A DNA stretch of 64,000 bases from Thiobacillus sp. SCUT-2 (lineage in GTDB: Bacteria; Pseudomonadota; Gammaproteobacteria; Burkholderiales; Thiobacillaceae), in contig NZ_CP141769.1 in the NCBI RefSeq assembly GCF_035621355.1, positions 2,542,001 through 2,606,000 on the forward strand, written 5' to 3'. The notes under the pieces are model-generated. The model had not been told where the DNA came from and did no database searches. It saw nothing but the letters and a program-made list of their open reading frames with translations. How positions within the stretch are numbered: the stretch's first letter is position 1; each line of letters starts with the position of its first letter. A program made the position numbers and the translations under genes. Below are positions 53,208-64,000 of this stretch, piece after piece.

Positions 53208-54659
53208 TCACAGCAGAATGATGTCGTACTGCTCCTGCGGGTAAGTCGTCTCGACCTGCAGCGACACCGGTTTGCCGATGAAATCGATGAGCTGGGCGAG
53301 GCTGCCGGACTCCTCGTCGAGGAACAGGTCGATCACGCTCTGCGCGGCGACGATGCGGTATTCGCGGGCATCGAACTGGCGTGCCTCGCGCAGGATTTCC
53401 CGCAGCACGTCGTAGCAGACGGTCTGGGCGGTCTTGATCTCGCCGCGCCCGGCGCAGGTGGGGCACGGCTCGCACAGCACGTGCGCGAGCGACTCCCGCG
53501 TCCGCTTGCGCGTCATCTCGACCAGGCCCAGCGCCGAGAAGCCGGAGACGGTGGTGCGGGTCGGATCGCGCGCCAGCGCCTTCCTCAACTCCATGAGCAC
53601 CGCTTCCTGGTGCTCGGGATTGTCCATGTCGATGAAGTCGATGATGATGATGCCGCCGAGGTTGCGCAGGCGCAGCTGGCGTGCGATGGCCTGCGCGGCC
53701 TCGAGGTTGGTCTTGAAGATGGTGTCGTCGAAGTTGCGCGCGCCGACGAAGCCGCCGGTGTTGACGTCGACGGTGGTGAGCGCCTCGGTCTGGTCGATGA
53801 TGAGGTAGCCGCCGGACTTGAGGTCGACGCGCCGCCCCAGCGCCTTGGCGATCTCGTCCTCGATCGCGTGCAGGTCGAACAGCGGGCGGTCGGCGCCGTA
53901 ATGCTGCAGCTTGTCGAGCACGGCATGCGTGTAGTTCTGCGCGAACTCGGCCATGCGCTGGTAGGTCTCGCGCGAATCGATGAGGATGCGGCTCGTTTCG
54001 GTGTTGACGAAGTCGCGCAGCACGCGCAGCGACAGGTCGAGGTCCTGGTACATCAGACAGGGGACGACGCAGTTGCCGCGCGACTGGATGCTCTTCCACA
54101 GCCGCCGCAGGTACTCGATGTCGGCCAGCATTTCCGCATCCTCGGCGGTCTCCGCCATGGTGCGCACGATGAAGCCGCCGGTGGCATCGGCGGGCATCAG
54201 CTGGTGCAGCTTCTGGCGCAGGTGCTCGCGCTCCTCCTCGCCCTCGATCTTCTGCGAGATGCCGATGTGGGTTTCCTGCGGCAGATAGACCAGATAGCGC
54301 CCGGCAAAGCTGATCTGGGTCGACAGCCGCGCACCCTTGGTGCCGATCGGATCCTTGATCACCTGCACCATCAGCGTCTGGCCCTCGTGCAGGATCTGCT
54401 CGATCGGCCGCTCCGGGTCGCCGTTGTGGCGTTCCTCCCAGATGTCGGCGACGTGCAGGAAAGCCGCACGCTCCAGCCCGATGTCGATGAAGGCCGACTG
54501 CATTCCCGGCAGGACGCGCACCACGCGCCCCATGTAGATGTTGCTGACCAGCCCCCGGCACTTGGCCCGCTCGATATGCAGCTCCTGCACCGCGCCCAGA
54601 TGCAGCACGGCGACGCGGGTTTCCTGCGGGGTGACGTTGACGAGGATTTCTTCGCTCAT
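53208..54659 (-). CDS. rng: Ribonuclease G
   Basis: A 483-residue endoribonuclease for 16S rRNA 5' maturation and mRNA decay. S1 domain residues (RGLVSNIYMGRVVRVLPGMQSAFIDIG) are near the N-terminus. The catalytic Asp pair is in GGIIIIDFIDMDNPEHQ, and the zinc link motif CPTCAGRG is about residue 410. It lacks the long C-terminus of RNase E. The stop codon abuts the heptanucleotide tract. Last gene of the leuS-to-rng cluster. Confidence 0.96.
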   Translation of the reverse strand: MSEEILVNVTPQETRVAVLHLGAVQELHIERAKCRGLVSNIYMGRVVRVLPGMQSAFIDIGLERAAFLHVADIWEERHNGDPERPIEQILHEGQTLMVQVIKDPIGTKGARLSTQISFAGRYLVYLPQETHIGISQKIEGEEEREHLRQKLHQLMPADATGGFIVRTMAETAEDAEMLADIEYLRRLWKSIQSRGNCVVPCLMYQDLDLSLRVLRDFVNTETSRILIDSRETYQRMAEFAQNYTHAVLDKLQHYGADRPLFDLHAIEDEIAKALGRRVDLKSGGYLIIDQTEALTTVDVNTGGFVGARNFDDTIFKTNLEAAQAIARQLRLRNLGGIIIIDFIDMDNPEHQEAVLMELRKALARDPTRTTVSGFSALGLVEMTRKRTRESLAHVLCEPCPTCAGRGEIKTAQTVCYDVLREILREARQFDAREYRIVAAQSVIDLFLDEESGSLAQLIDFIGKPVSLQVETTYPQEQYDIILL

Positions 54660-54666
54660 GGGGAAA

Positions 54667-55278
54667 TCAGACGGCCAGTCCGAACGCTCTCAGCAACACG
54701 GCAGTGTCATATAACGGCAAGCCCATGATGCCGCTGTAGCTCCCTTCGATGTGCTCCACGAAAGCGCCGGCGCGCCCCTGGATGCCATACGCACCGGCCT
54801 TGCCGAGCTGCTCGCCCGTTTCCAGGTAGCGCCCGATGGTGGCCGCATCGAGCACGGCGAAGCGGACGCGGCTCGCCGACAATCGCTGCTCGATCCGCCC
54901 TTCGTGCTGCACGGCAACCGCGGTGAACACGTGATGCTCGCGTCCGGACAGGCGCTCGAGCATGGCCTCGGCTTCGCTGCGGTCCGCCGGCTTGCCAAGG
55001 ATGTCCCCATCGATCTCGACCACCGTGTCGGCGCCGAGCACCGGAAACCGCAGCAGGCGGCGCGCGTCCACCGCCCGCCAGCCGCAGGCGGCCTTCTCGA
55101 CCGCCATGCGCTGCGCGAAGTCCGGCGCCGCCTCGCCGGCGTGCGGGAGCTCGACGACATCCATGCGCCCCGGCACGGCACGCAGCGGCAGGACGTCGAA
55201 TGCCACGCCGATCTGCTTCAGCAGTTCGCGACGCCGCGGCGACTGCGAGGCCAGGTAGATTCGTTTGTCGACCAGCAT
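54667..55278 (-). CDS. maf: Maf family nucleoside triphosphate pyrophosphatase
   Basis: A 203-residue enzyme that hydrolyses non-canonical or canonical dTTP/UTP-type nucleotides (house-cleaning). Motifs: [16 protein letters not shown] at the N-terminus, [18 protein letters not shown] (catalytic Asp) and [32 protein letters not shown] at 55278 gives the conserved start. It lies 16 nt after rlmH and 7 nt before rng. Confidence 0.94.
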   Translation of the reverse strand: MLVDKRIYLASQSPRRRELLKQIGVAFDVLPLRAVPGRMDVVELPHAGEAAPDFAQRMAVEKAACGWRAVDARRLLRFPVLGADTVVEIDGDILGKPADRSEAEAMLERLSGREHHVFTAVAVQHEGRIEQRLSASRVRFAVLDAATIGRYLETGEQLGKAGAYGIQGRAGAFVEHIEGSYSGIMGLPLYDTAVLLRAFGLAV

Positions 55279-55294
55279 TTTTCTTGTCTCCCCC

Positions 55295-55765
55295 TCAATC
55301 CCGATGGTAGGGATGCCCCTTGATGATGCATACGGCACGATACAACTGCTCGGCCAGCATCACACGTGCCAGCGCATGCGGCAGCGTCAGCTTCGACAGC
55401 CCCATCAACCTGCCGGCACGCGCCTTGACGCCATCGTCGAGGCCGTCCGCACCGCCGATGACGAATGCCGGCGATACCCCCTCGGCCATCCAGCCGGACA
55501 GCCACGCCGCCAGCTCGCGCGTCGTCACCTGGGTGCCGCGCTCGTCGAGCACCACGGGCACGCACCCGGCCGGCAGCGCCGCCAGGATGCGCTCGGCCTC
55601 GACCTGCCGCGCCCGCGCCCCGTCCTCCCCCGCGACACGGTGCCCCGGCCTGATCTCGGCCAGCACCAGCGGCAGGTCGGGCGGCATGCGGCGCGCGTAG
55701 TCGTCGTAACCGGCCGTGATCCAGCCGGGCATCTTGTGGCCGACGGCGATCAGGTGCAGCTTCAC
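55295..55765 (-). CDS. rlmH: 23S rRNA (pseudouridine1915-N3)-methyltransferase RlmH
   Basis: A 156-residue SPOUT methyltransferase. Family motifs are [15 protein letters not shown] (N-terminus), [18 protein letters not shown] and the C-terminal [25 protein letters not shown]. Start is GTG directly abutting the rsfS stop. rsfS-rlmH-maf is a standard bacterial gene order. Confidence 0.97.
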   Translation of the reverse strand: MKLHLIAVGHKMPGWITAGYDDYARRMPPDLPLVLAEIRPGHRVAGEDGARARQVEAERILAALPAGCVPVVLDERGTQVTTRELAAWLSGWMAEGVSPAFVIGGADGLDDGVKARAGRLMGLSKLTLPHALARVMLAEQLYRAVCIIKGHPYHRD

Positions 55766-56119
55766 TCAGGGCGCGGCCTTGCGCGCGCGGGCCGCGGCGC
55801 CCGCGCCCCACAGCTCTTCGAGATTGTAATGCGCGCGCACCGCCGGCAGCATCACGTGGACCACGACGTCGCCGAGATCGAGCAGCACCCAGTCGCCGCT
55901 GTCCTCGCCCTCGGTGTTGCCGACATACTCGCCCGCCTCCTTGACCTTCTCGCGCACGTTGTCGGCCAGTGCGCGGGTCTGGCGGTTGGAGTCGCCGCTG
56001 GCGATCACCATGCGCTCGAACAGCGAGGTGAGCTTGCTGGTGTCGAGCACGGTGATATCACGGCCCTTGATGTCCTCGAGCGCGGCGACGATCAGTTTGA
56101 TCTTGTCTTCAATGTTCAT
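55766..56119 (-). CDS. rsfS: Ribosome silencing factor RsfS
   Basis: A 117-residue protein that binds uL14 and blocks subunit joining when nutrients fall. Motifs include DIKGRDITVLD, IASGDSNRQTRALADNV and DSGDWVLLDLGDVVVHVML. The C-terminal tail (AAARARKAAP) is short and basic. Its start overlaps nadD by 4 nt. Confidence 0.96.
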   Translation of the reverse strand: MNIEDKIKLIVAALEDIKGRDITVLDTSKLTSLFERMVIASGDSNRQTRALADNVREKVKEAGEYVGNTEGEDSGDWVLLDLGDVVVHVMLPAVRAHYNLEELWGAGAAARARKAAP

Positions 56120-56820
56120 GGCGATGCATAAAGTTGGTGTTCGTGAATATAGCCGAGCACGGCGTCGGGCAGCAGATAGCGCGCGCTGCTGCGCCCGCCG
56201 AGCGTGGCGCGGATCGCGGTGGCCGAAATGTCGAGCGGCGTCATCCGGTGCAGCCGAACCGCGCCGGCCGGGCCGACGGTGTCCCCGGTTTTCGTCAGCC
56301 GCGGCAGCACCTCGGTCTTCAGCGGCTCGGCGAGTGCGTCGGGTTGCAGCGCCCGCGCGCCCGGCCGGGTCGCGACGGCGATGTTCGACAGGCTGAAAAG
56401 CTGGCGCCATTCGTGCCAGGTCGGCAGGTCGAGAAACGCATCGGCGCCCAGCAGCAGCCAGAGCGGCTGGGCATCGCCCAGTTCGACGCGCAGGTCGCTC
56501 AGGGTATCGACGGTATAGCTCGGGCGCGAATGCGTCACTTCGCGATCATCGGCGAGGAAGCGCGGGTTGCCGGCGACCGCGCGGCGCACCATCTCCAGGC
56601 GGTGGCCGGCTGCCGTGCGCGGCGCGCCGCGGTGCGGCGGCTGCCCGGCCGGGATGAACAGCACGCGCGCGAGACCGAGCGCCTCCGCCATTTCTTCGGC
56701 CAGCCGCAGGTGACCATAGTGGATCGGGTCGAAGGTGCCCCCCAGGACGCCGACCGGCTGGTCAGCGGCAAGCGGTGAGCGGTGAGGGGAGCGCGGCTCA
56801 GCGGCGGTCTTTCCGCTCAC
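56116..56820 (-). CDS. nadD: Nicotinate-nucleotide adenylyltransferase NadD
   Basis: A 234-residue enzyme forming deamido-NAD. The nucleotidyl transferase motif GVLGGTFDPIHYGHLRLA begins about residue 23. HSRPSYTVDTL and the C-terminal ISATAIR segments follow. The 22 residues before the fold (SGKTAAEPRSPHRSPLAADQ) are absent in most NadD proteins and are read from 7-nt repeat sequence. The only start codon in frame is a GTG at 56820, inside that repeat foldback. A non-standard start nearer GVLGG is possible. Confidence 0.93.
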   Translation of the reverse strand: MSGKTAAEPRSPHRSPLAADQPVGVLGGTFDPIHYGHLRLAEEMAEALGLARVLFIPAGQPPHRGAPRTAAGHRLEMVRRAVAGNPRFLADDREVTHSRPSYTVDTLSDLRVELGDAQPLWLLLGADAFLDLPTWHEWRQLFSLSNIAVATRPGARALQPDALAEPLKTEVLPRLTKTGDTVGPAGAVRLHRMTPLDISATAIRATLGGRSSARYLLPDAVLGYIHEHQLYASP

Positions 56821-56850
56821 TGTTCACTGCTCCCTGCTCACCGGTTCACC
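56771..56850. repeat. Degenerate heptanucleotide foldback at the proA/nadD junction
   Basis: On the plus strand five degenerate 7-mers of CTCACTG/CTCACCG type run from 56816 to 56850. On the minus strand related CTCACCG units lie at about 56773-56785. The two tracts can pair imperfectly as a hairpin that spans the proA stop and the nadD start. The G/C pattern is related to the 13-unit tract near rng. Confidence 0.6.
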
Positions 56851-58126
56851 CCCGCACATGCCCGTCGCCGAGCACCACCCACTTCTGGCTGGTGAGGCCT
56901 TCCAGGCCGACCGGGCCACGCGCATGGATCTTGTCGGTTGAGATGCCGATCTCGGCGCCGAGGCCATATTCGAAGCCGTCCGCGAAGCGGGTCGAGGCAT
57001 TGACCATCACGCTCGCCGAATCGACCTCGCGCAGGAAGCGGCGCGCACGGCCGTAGTCCTCGGTGACGATGGCGTCGGTGTGCTGCGAACCATGGGTGTT
57101 GATGTGCTCGATCGCGGCGTCGAGCCCGTCGACGACCTTAACCGCGATGATGGGACCGAGGTACTCCTCGTACCAGTCGGCCTCGACCGCTGCCTTCAGC
57201 TTGTTTTCGGCGACGGCCGCTCCCTTGAGGATCGCCAGCGCCTCCGGGCAGCCGCGCATCTCGACGCCCTTGCCCGCGAGCATCCTGCCGATCTCGGGCA
57301 GCACCGTCGCCGCGACGGCGCGCGCGACCAGCAGCGACTCGGTCGTGTTGCAGGTGCCGTAGCGCTGCGTCTTGGCGTTCTCGACGATCTTCACCGCCTT
57401 GGCGAGGTCGGCGCGGTCGTCGACGTAGACATGGCAGTTGCCGTGCAGGTGCTTGATCACCGGCACCCGCGCCTCGCCGGTGATGCGCTCGATCAGGCCC
57501 TTGCCGCCCCGCGGCACGATGACGTCGACGTAGTCCTTCATGGTGATGAGTTCGCCCACCGCGGCGCGGTCGGTCGTCTCGACCACCTGCACCACCGCAG
57601 CCGGAAGTCCGGCAGCCTCCAGCCCCTCGCGCACGCAGGCGGCGACGGCCTGGTTGGAATGCAGCGCCTCGGAGCCGCCGCGCAGGATCGCCGCGTTGCC
57701 CGATTTCAGGCACAGGCCGGCGGCGTCCGCGGTCACGTTGGGGCGCGCCTCGTAGATGATGCCGATGACCCCGAGCGGCACGCGCATCTTGCCGACCTGG
57801 ATGCCGGACGGGCGGAACTTGAGGTCGGTCATCTCGCCGATCGGGTCGGGCAGCGCGGCGATCTGCTCCAGGCCCTCGGCCATGCCCACAACGGTCTTCT
57901 CCGTGAGCTGCAGGCGATCCAGCAGTGCGCTGTCGTAGCCGGCATTGCGTGCATGCTCCATGTCGCGCGCATTGGCTTCGAGCAGCTTCGCCGCGTCGCG
58001 GCGGATCGCCGCCGCCATCGCGAGAAGCGCACGGTTCTTCTGGTTGGTTTCCGCGCGGGCGATCGCGCGCGAGGCCTCGCGCGCCTGCTTGCCCAGCGTC
58101 TGCATGTACCGTTTCACGTCCATCAT
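56846..58126 (-). CDS. proA: Glutamate-5-semialdehyde dehydrogenase (gamma-glutamyl phosphate reductase)
   Basis: A 426-residue enzyme of proline synthesis. The aldehyde dehydrogenase core has [21 protein letters not shown], and the catalytic Cys lies in [14 protein letters not shown] (about residue 260). The C-terminal [18 protein letters not shown] is conserved. ATG at 58126 overlaps the holA stop by 4 nt. An ATG one codon later is equally possible. proB is not adjacent. Confidence 0.96.
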   Translation of the reverse strand: MMDVKRYMQTLGKQAREASRAIARAETNQKNRALLAMAAAIRRDAAKLLEANARDMEHARNAGYDSALLDRLQLTEKTVVGMAEGLEQIAALPDPIGEMTDLKFRPSGIQVGKMRVPLGVIGIIYEARPNVTADAAGLCLKSGNAAILRGGSEALHSNQAVAACVREGLEAAGLPAAVVQVVETTDRAAVGELITMKDYVDVIVPRGGKGLIERITGEARVPVIKHLHGNCHVYVDDRADLAKAVKIVENAKTQRYGTCNTTESLLVARAVAATVLPEIGRMLAGKGVEMRGCPEALAILKGAAVAENKLKAAVEADWYEEYLGPIIAVKVVDGLDAAIEHINTHGSQHTDAIVTEDYGRARRFLREVDSASVMVNASTRFADGFEYGLGAEIGISTDKIHARGPVGLEGLTSQKWVVLGDGHVRG

Positions 58127-59159
58127 CTTGTCCTGTCTGGCGGCCGCCCCGCAGCGGACGCGGCCAGCGTCATACCCACGCGCAGGAGCGTGTCCCAGGG
58201 GTCGCCCGTACGCTCCAGCCCCTTCGCCTGGCGGTCGATCAAGGCCAGGTCGGTCAATGCCGATTCGACCTGCGCGAGGCTCAGGCGTTTCAGCGCCCGC
58301 TCGATCTGCGGGCCGCGCTGCTTGTCGCGCCCCCACAGCGTGCGCATCAGGCCGGGCAGACTGTCGCCCTGCGCCAGCGCCAATTTTAGCCTGAGCAGCA
58401 GCGCCACCGCCGAGCTGACCTGCCACTGGATCGCCGGCACCGCCTCGCCGCTATCCTTGAGATCGATCACCACCTGGGCGAAGCGCGCGCCATCGCCGGC
58501 GTAGAGGGCGTCGGCCAGCGCATCGGCCTCCAGCCGGCTGACGTCGACCACGGCGTGCTCGACATCGGCCAGCGTGACGCTGCCCGATGGCAGCAGCAGC
58601 GCGAGCTTGTCGATTTCCTGCTGGGCCGCCAGCAGATTCCCTTCGACCCGGTCGGCGAGAAACTCCAGCGCCGCGCGGTCTGCGGCGAGGCCTTGCTTTG
58701 CCAGGCGGCGTTCGATCCAGCCGGGCAGCGCCGCGCGGTCGACCGGCCTGGCCTCGACCACCACGCCGGCCGCGGCCAGCGCGGCGAACCAGCGGCTCTG
58801 CATGGTCTTCCAGTCGAGTCCCGGCAGGCTGACGAGCGTCAGCGTATCGGGAGGCAGCTTGGCGGCGTAGGTCTCCAGCGCCTTGGCGCCGTCGATGCCG
58901 GGCTTGCCGGAGGGGATGCGGATCTCCGTCAGGCGACGCTCGGCGAACAGCGAGAAATTGTCGCCGCTGGCGAAGATGCCCTGCCAGTTGTAGCGGCCCT
59001 GGACCGTGAAGACGGTGCGCTCGGTGTGGCCCGCCGCGCGCGCGGCGGCGCGAATCGCATCGCCGGCCTCCTGCGCGGCGAGCGGCTCGTCGCCGACCAC
59101 CAGGTACAGCGGCGCGAGGCCGCGTGCAAGCTGGTCAGGCAGGCGATCGGCAGAAACGT

Positions 59160-59163
<4 letters not shown>
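58123..59163 (-). CDS. holA: DNA polymerase III delta subunit
   Basis: A 346-residue clamp-loader subunit that opens the beta clamp. Family features are the N-terminal [23 protein letters not shown], the LRxR-type strand ([12 protein letters not shown]) and the [16 protein letters not shown] helix. It is coupled to lptE upstream (4-nt overlap) and proA downstream. leuS-lptE-holA is the typical proteobacterial order. Confidence 0.95.
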
Positions 59164-62233
<3,070 letters not shown>

Positions 62234-62335
62234 TTAGAATCAAGGCGGCCGATTATACCGCCCGCGCCCGGGCGCCTGCCGGGAGGCCGGGCGGGTGAGG
62301 CGGCCGACCGTTTTCCCCCGCCACAAGGAGACATC

Positions 62336-62827
62336 ATGAAACGTCTGCTGCCGCTCGTCCTCTTTGCCGCCAGCCTGCCCGCCCACGCCGCGCCGCCCGA
62401 CCTGATTCCGGTCCGGCAGATCGGCCTCGAACTCGCGCGCGACATCGCGATGGCCGCGGTCGAGGCCTGCCGCCACGACGGCTACAACGTCTCCGCCGTG
62501 GTGCTCGATCGCGCCGGCAACGTGCAGGCCGCGCTGCGCGACACCCTGGCCACCCGCCATACGCTCGAGATCGCCGAGCGCAAGGCCGGCATGAGCGTCA
62601 TGTCGGGCATCGACTCGGGCGAATTCCGTGCCGCGCGCGCCGACATCCGCCCCGAACTCAACCACATCGACGGGCTCATCGTGATGGACGGCGGCCTGCC
62701 GATCCGCGCCGCCGGCAGCCTGATCGGCGCCGTCGGCGTCTCGGGCGCGCCCGGCGGCGACAAGGACCGCGCCTGCGCCGCCGCCGCGCTGAAGCAGGTC
62801 GAGGAAAGGCTCGAGTTCGCGATGTAA
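62336..62827 (+). CDS. GlcG/HbpS-like (DUF336) exported protein
   Basis: A 163-residue protein with a signal peptide (LLPLVLFAASLPAHA) and a GlcG/HbpS/DUF336 domain. Typical residues are LELARDIAMAAVEACRHDGYNVSAVVLDRAGN and GGLPIRAAGSLIGAVGVSGAPGGDKD. Members bind heme or cobalamin cofactors or oxidise glycolate-related substrates. AAGGAG lies 5 nt before the ATG. It is divergent from leuS. Confidence 0.88.
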   Translation: MKRLLPLVLFAASLPAHAAPPDLIPVRQIGLELARDIAMAAVEACRHDGYNVSAVVLDRAGNVQAALRDTLATRHTLEIAERKAGMSVMSGIDSGEFRAARADIRPELNHIDGLIVMDGGLPIRAAGSLIGAVGVSGAPGGDKDRACAAAALKQVEERLEFAM

Positions 62828-62992
62828 GCGTCCACTCCCCAAGGCCGCCGCGCCGTAAAGGACGCCCCGCCAGTCGGCGCGCAGGGGACGGACGCCCGCC
62901 GCATCCGGCGCTCCCCTACCACGCCCCCCCCCTTGCGGGTAAAATGCGGCGGTTTCGCTTTCGTTTCCAGTCATCCTTCAGGGAGTCCCAGC

Positions 62993-63880
62993 ATGTCCAA
63001 GAAGCACCCCGTCATCGCGGTCACGGGCTCGTCCGGCGCCGGCACCACCACGGTCAAGCGCGCCTTCGAGCACATCTTCTTCCGCGAAAAGATCAACGCC
63101 GCCGTGATCGAGGGCGACAGCTTCCACAGCCTGTCGCGCGTCGAGTTCAAGGAGGCGGTGAAGAAGGCCGAAGCCGAAGGCAATTTCTCGTTCAGCCACT
63201 TCGGCCCGCAGGCCAACCATTTCGACAAGCTGGCCGAACTGTTCAAGACCTACGGCGAGACCGGCGGCGGCAAGAAGCGCTACTACATCCACAGCGACGA
63301 GGAAGCCGAGCACCACAACAAGCGCCTCAACACCAGCCTCAACCCGGGCGAGTTCACCCCCTGGGAAGACGTGCCGGCCGGCTCCGACGTGCTCTTCTAT
63401 GAAGGCCTGCACGGCCTGGTGAAGACCGACGCCGTCGACGTCGCCAAGCACGTCGACCTCGGCATCGGCGTCGTGCCCATCGTCAACCTCGAGTGGATCC
63501 AGAAGATCCACCGCGACGGCGCCGAGCGCGGCTATTCGGCCGACGTCATCGTCGACACCATCCTGCGCCGCATGCCGGACTATGTGAACTACGTCACCCC
63601 GCAGTTCTCGCGCACCGACATCAACTTCCAGCGCGTGTCGACGGTCGATACCTCCAATCCCTTCATCTCGCGTGACATTCCCACGCCGGACGAGAGCTTC
63701 ATCGTGATCCGCTTCCGCGATCCGAAGGGCGTCGACTTCCCGTACCTCCTGAACATGATCTCGAACTCCTTCATGTCGCGCCCCAACACCATCGTGGTGC
63801 CCGGCGGCAAGATGGGCTTCGCCATGGAACTGATCCTGGCGCCGATCATCCAGGACATGATCGCGAAGAAGGGCAAGTAA
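62993..63880 (+). CDS. prk: Phosphoribulokinase (Calvin cycle)
   Basis: A 295-residue class I kinase that makes ribulose 1,5-bisphosphate from ribulose 5-phosphate and ATP. P-loop is GSSGAGTTT (about residue 12), with EGDSFHSLSR (catalytic Asp), FYEGLHGL and VGVVPIVNLEWIQK regions. The sequence is of the bacterial autotroph type and is also related to E. coli PrkB, so a non-Calvin role is not excluded. No Rubisco gene is in the window. A strong terminator follows. Confidence 0.9.
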   Translation: MSKKHPVIAVTGSSGAGTTTVKRAFEHIFFREKINAAVIEGDSFHSLSRVEFKEAVKKAEAEGNFSFSHFGPQANHFDKLAELFKTYGETGGGKKRYYIHSDEEAEHHNKRLNTSLNPGEFTPWEDVPAGSDVLFYEGLHGLVKTDAVDVAKHVDLGIGVVPIVNLEWIQKIHRDGAERGYSADVIVDTILRRMPDYVNYVTPQFSRTDINFQRVSTVDTSNPFISRDIPTPDESFIVIRFRDPKGVDFPYLLNMISNSFMSRPNTIVVPGGKMGFAMELILAPIIQDMIAKKGK

Positions 63881-63895
63881 TCCGCCCCGGCCGCC

Positions 63896-63930
63896 AAGAA
63901 AAAACGGAGCCCGATGGCTCCGTTTTTCTT
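63896..63930. terminator. Bidirectional intrinsic terminator after prk
   Basis: A 6-7 bp G+C stem (CGGAGCC/GGCTCCG) with CGAT loop is extended by A-rich and T-rich arms (AAGAAAAAA and TTTTTCTT). It works in both directions and lies between prk and a convergent gene entering from the right. Confidence 0.9.
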
Positions 63931-63947
63931 TGGCCGGCGATCTCGCG

Positions 63948-64000
63948 TCACACGACGGCAAACCCGACGAGCGCGATCTCGTCGCCGTCCTTCACCGGCG
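63948..64000 (-). CDS. Partial gene at window end, C-terminus of a possible MoaD/ThiS-like protein
   Basis: Reading leftward from the window end, 16 residues (PVKDGDEIALVGFAVV) precede a TGA at 63950-63948. The PVKDGDEIALVG pattern resembles the C-terminal strand of MoaD/ThiS ubiquitin-fold proteins, but the expected terminal Gly-Gly is absent. The gene begins outside the window. The call is weak. It would share the terminator with prk. Confidence 0.35.
   Translation of the reverse strand, partial: PVKDGDEIALVGFAVV

Noticed and set aside
53008..54561. Long minus-strand frame containing repeated GERGAGS residues
   Set aside because: It is an off-frame reading of rng that continues through the heptanucleotide repeat; the Rng frame explains the region.
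57080..58504. Plus-strand frame of over 470 codons opposite proA/holA
   Set aside because: It is antisense shadow coding with Arg/Leu/Ala-rich composition and no ribosome site; proA and holA are clearly real.

Overview
The window looks like a stretch of chromosome from a high-G+C betaproteobacterium, probably a Thiobacillus-like or related chemolithoautotroph. The evidence is a proteobacterial phosphoribulokinase (Calvin cycle) at the right end, a gamma-type carbonic anhydrase, the proteobacterial GshA/GshB pair, PilT/PilU, a PEP-CTERM protein, and gene orders typical of betaproteobacteria (gpmI-envC-ctpA-moeB; rhodanese-grxC-secB-gpsA; leuS-lptE-holA-proA-nadD-rsfS-rlmH-maf-rng). I see no prophage, recognisable insertion sequence or CRISPR array. 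Most of the window is densely packed housekeeping sequence with many 4-nt stop/start overlaps. The genus is inference.

Layout. 1-1.6 kb: 3' part of rpoD and a CAU-anticodon tRNA. 1.6-7.7 kb: slmA, then a leftward group gpmI-envC-ctpA-hypothetical-moeB. 7.75-14.6 kb: a rightward accessory module made of an ArsR-family regulator, a TolC/adaptor/RND efflux system and a DUF2892 protein. 14.6-17.8 kb: rhodanese, glutaredoxin, thioredoxin-2, secB, an SH3 protein and gpsA. 17.8-25.2 kb: diguanylate cyclase, trmL, gshA-gshB-apbE, and a short PTS cluster (EIIA, HPr, EI). 25.2-29.6 kb: leftward yggS-proC-yggT-yggU-dynamin-like GTPase. 29.6-31.8 kb: pilT-pilU. 31.8-32.4 kb: an AT-rich islet with one orphan gene. 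32.4-41.2 kb: rRNA methyltransferase, hemJ, thioredoxin-like genes, slyX, a GGDEF-EAL sensor, ettA and a carbonic anhydrase-like protein. 41.2-44.7 kb: prlC, a DUF4124-glutaredoxin protein and xth. 44.9-49.8 kb: a branched-chain amino-acid ABC operon with a fused permease-ATPase. 49.8-52.4 kb: a TSUP permease, a 50-residue PEP-CTERM protein behind a sigma-54 promoter, and an unknown secreted protein. 52.4-62.2 kb: alkA-like gene and the long leuS-to-rng leftward cluster. 62.3-63.9 kb: GlcG/HbpS-like protein and phosphoribulokinase.

Main observation. The ArsR-family protein has Cys38 and Cys104. This 66-residue spacing, and the surrounding sequence, match the persulfide sensors BigR, SqrR and YgaV. 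The same 19-nt motif (TTAATATAT-N5-ATTGC) lies upstream of the regulator and upstream of the efflux operon. The pump is followed by a DUF2892 gene and a membrane-anchored rhodanese, the two domains that are fused in YgaP, the E. coli partner of YgaV. The module sits between gpmI and the rhodanese-grxC-secB-gpsA block. I infer a sulfane-sulfur-responsive RND efflux module.

Other points of interest are the minimal PEP-CTERM protein with its sigma-54 promoter, 7-nt repeat tracts at rng and at the proA/nadD junction, a REP-like element that supplies the stop codon of a methyltransferase gene, a dynamin-like GTPase with an altered P-loop, and two divergent genes whose start codons overlap.
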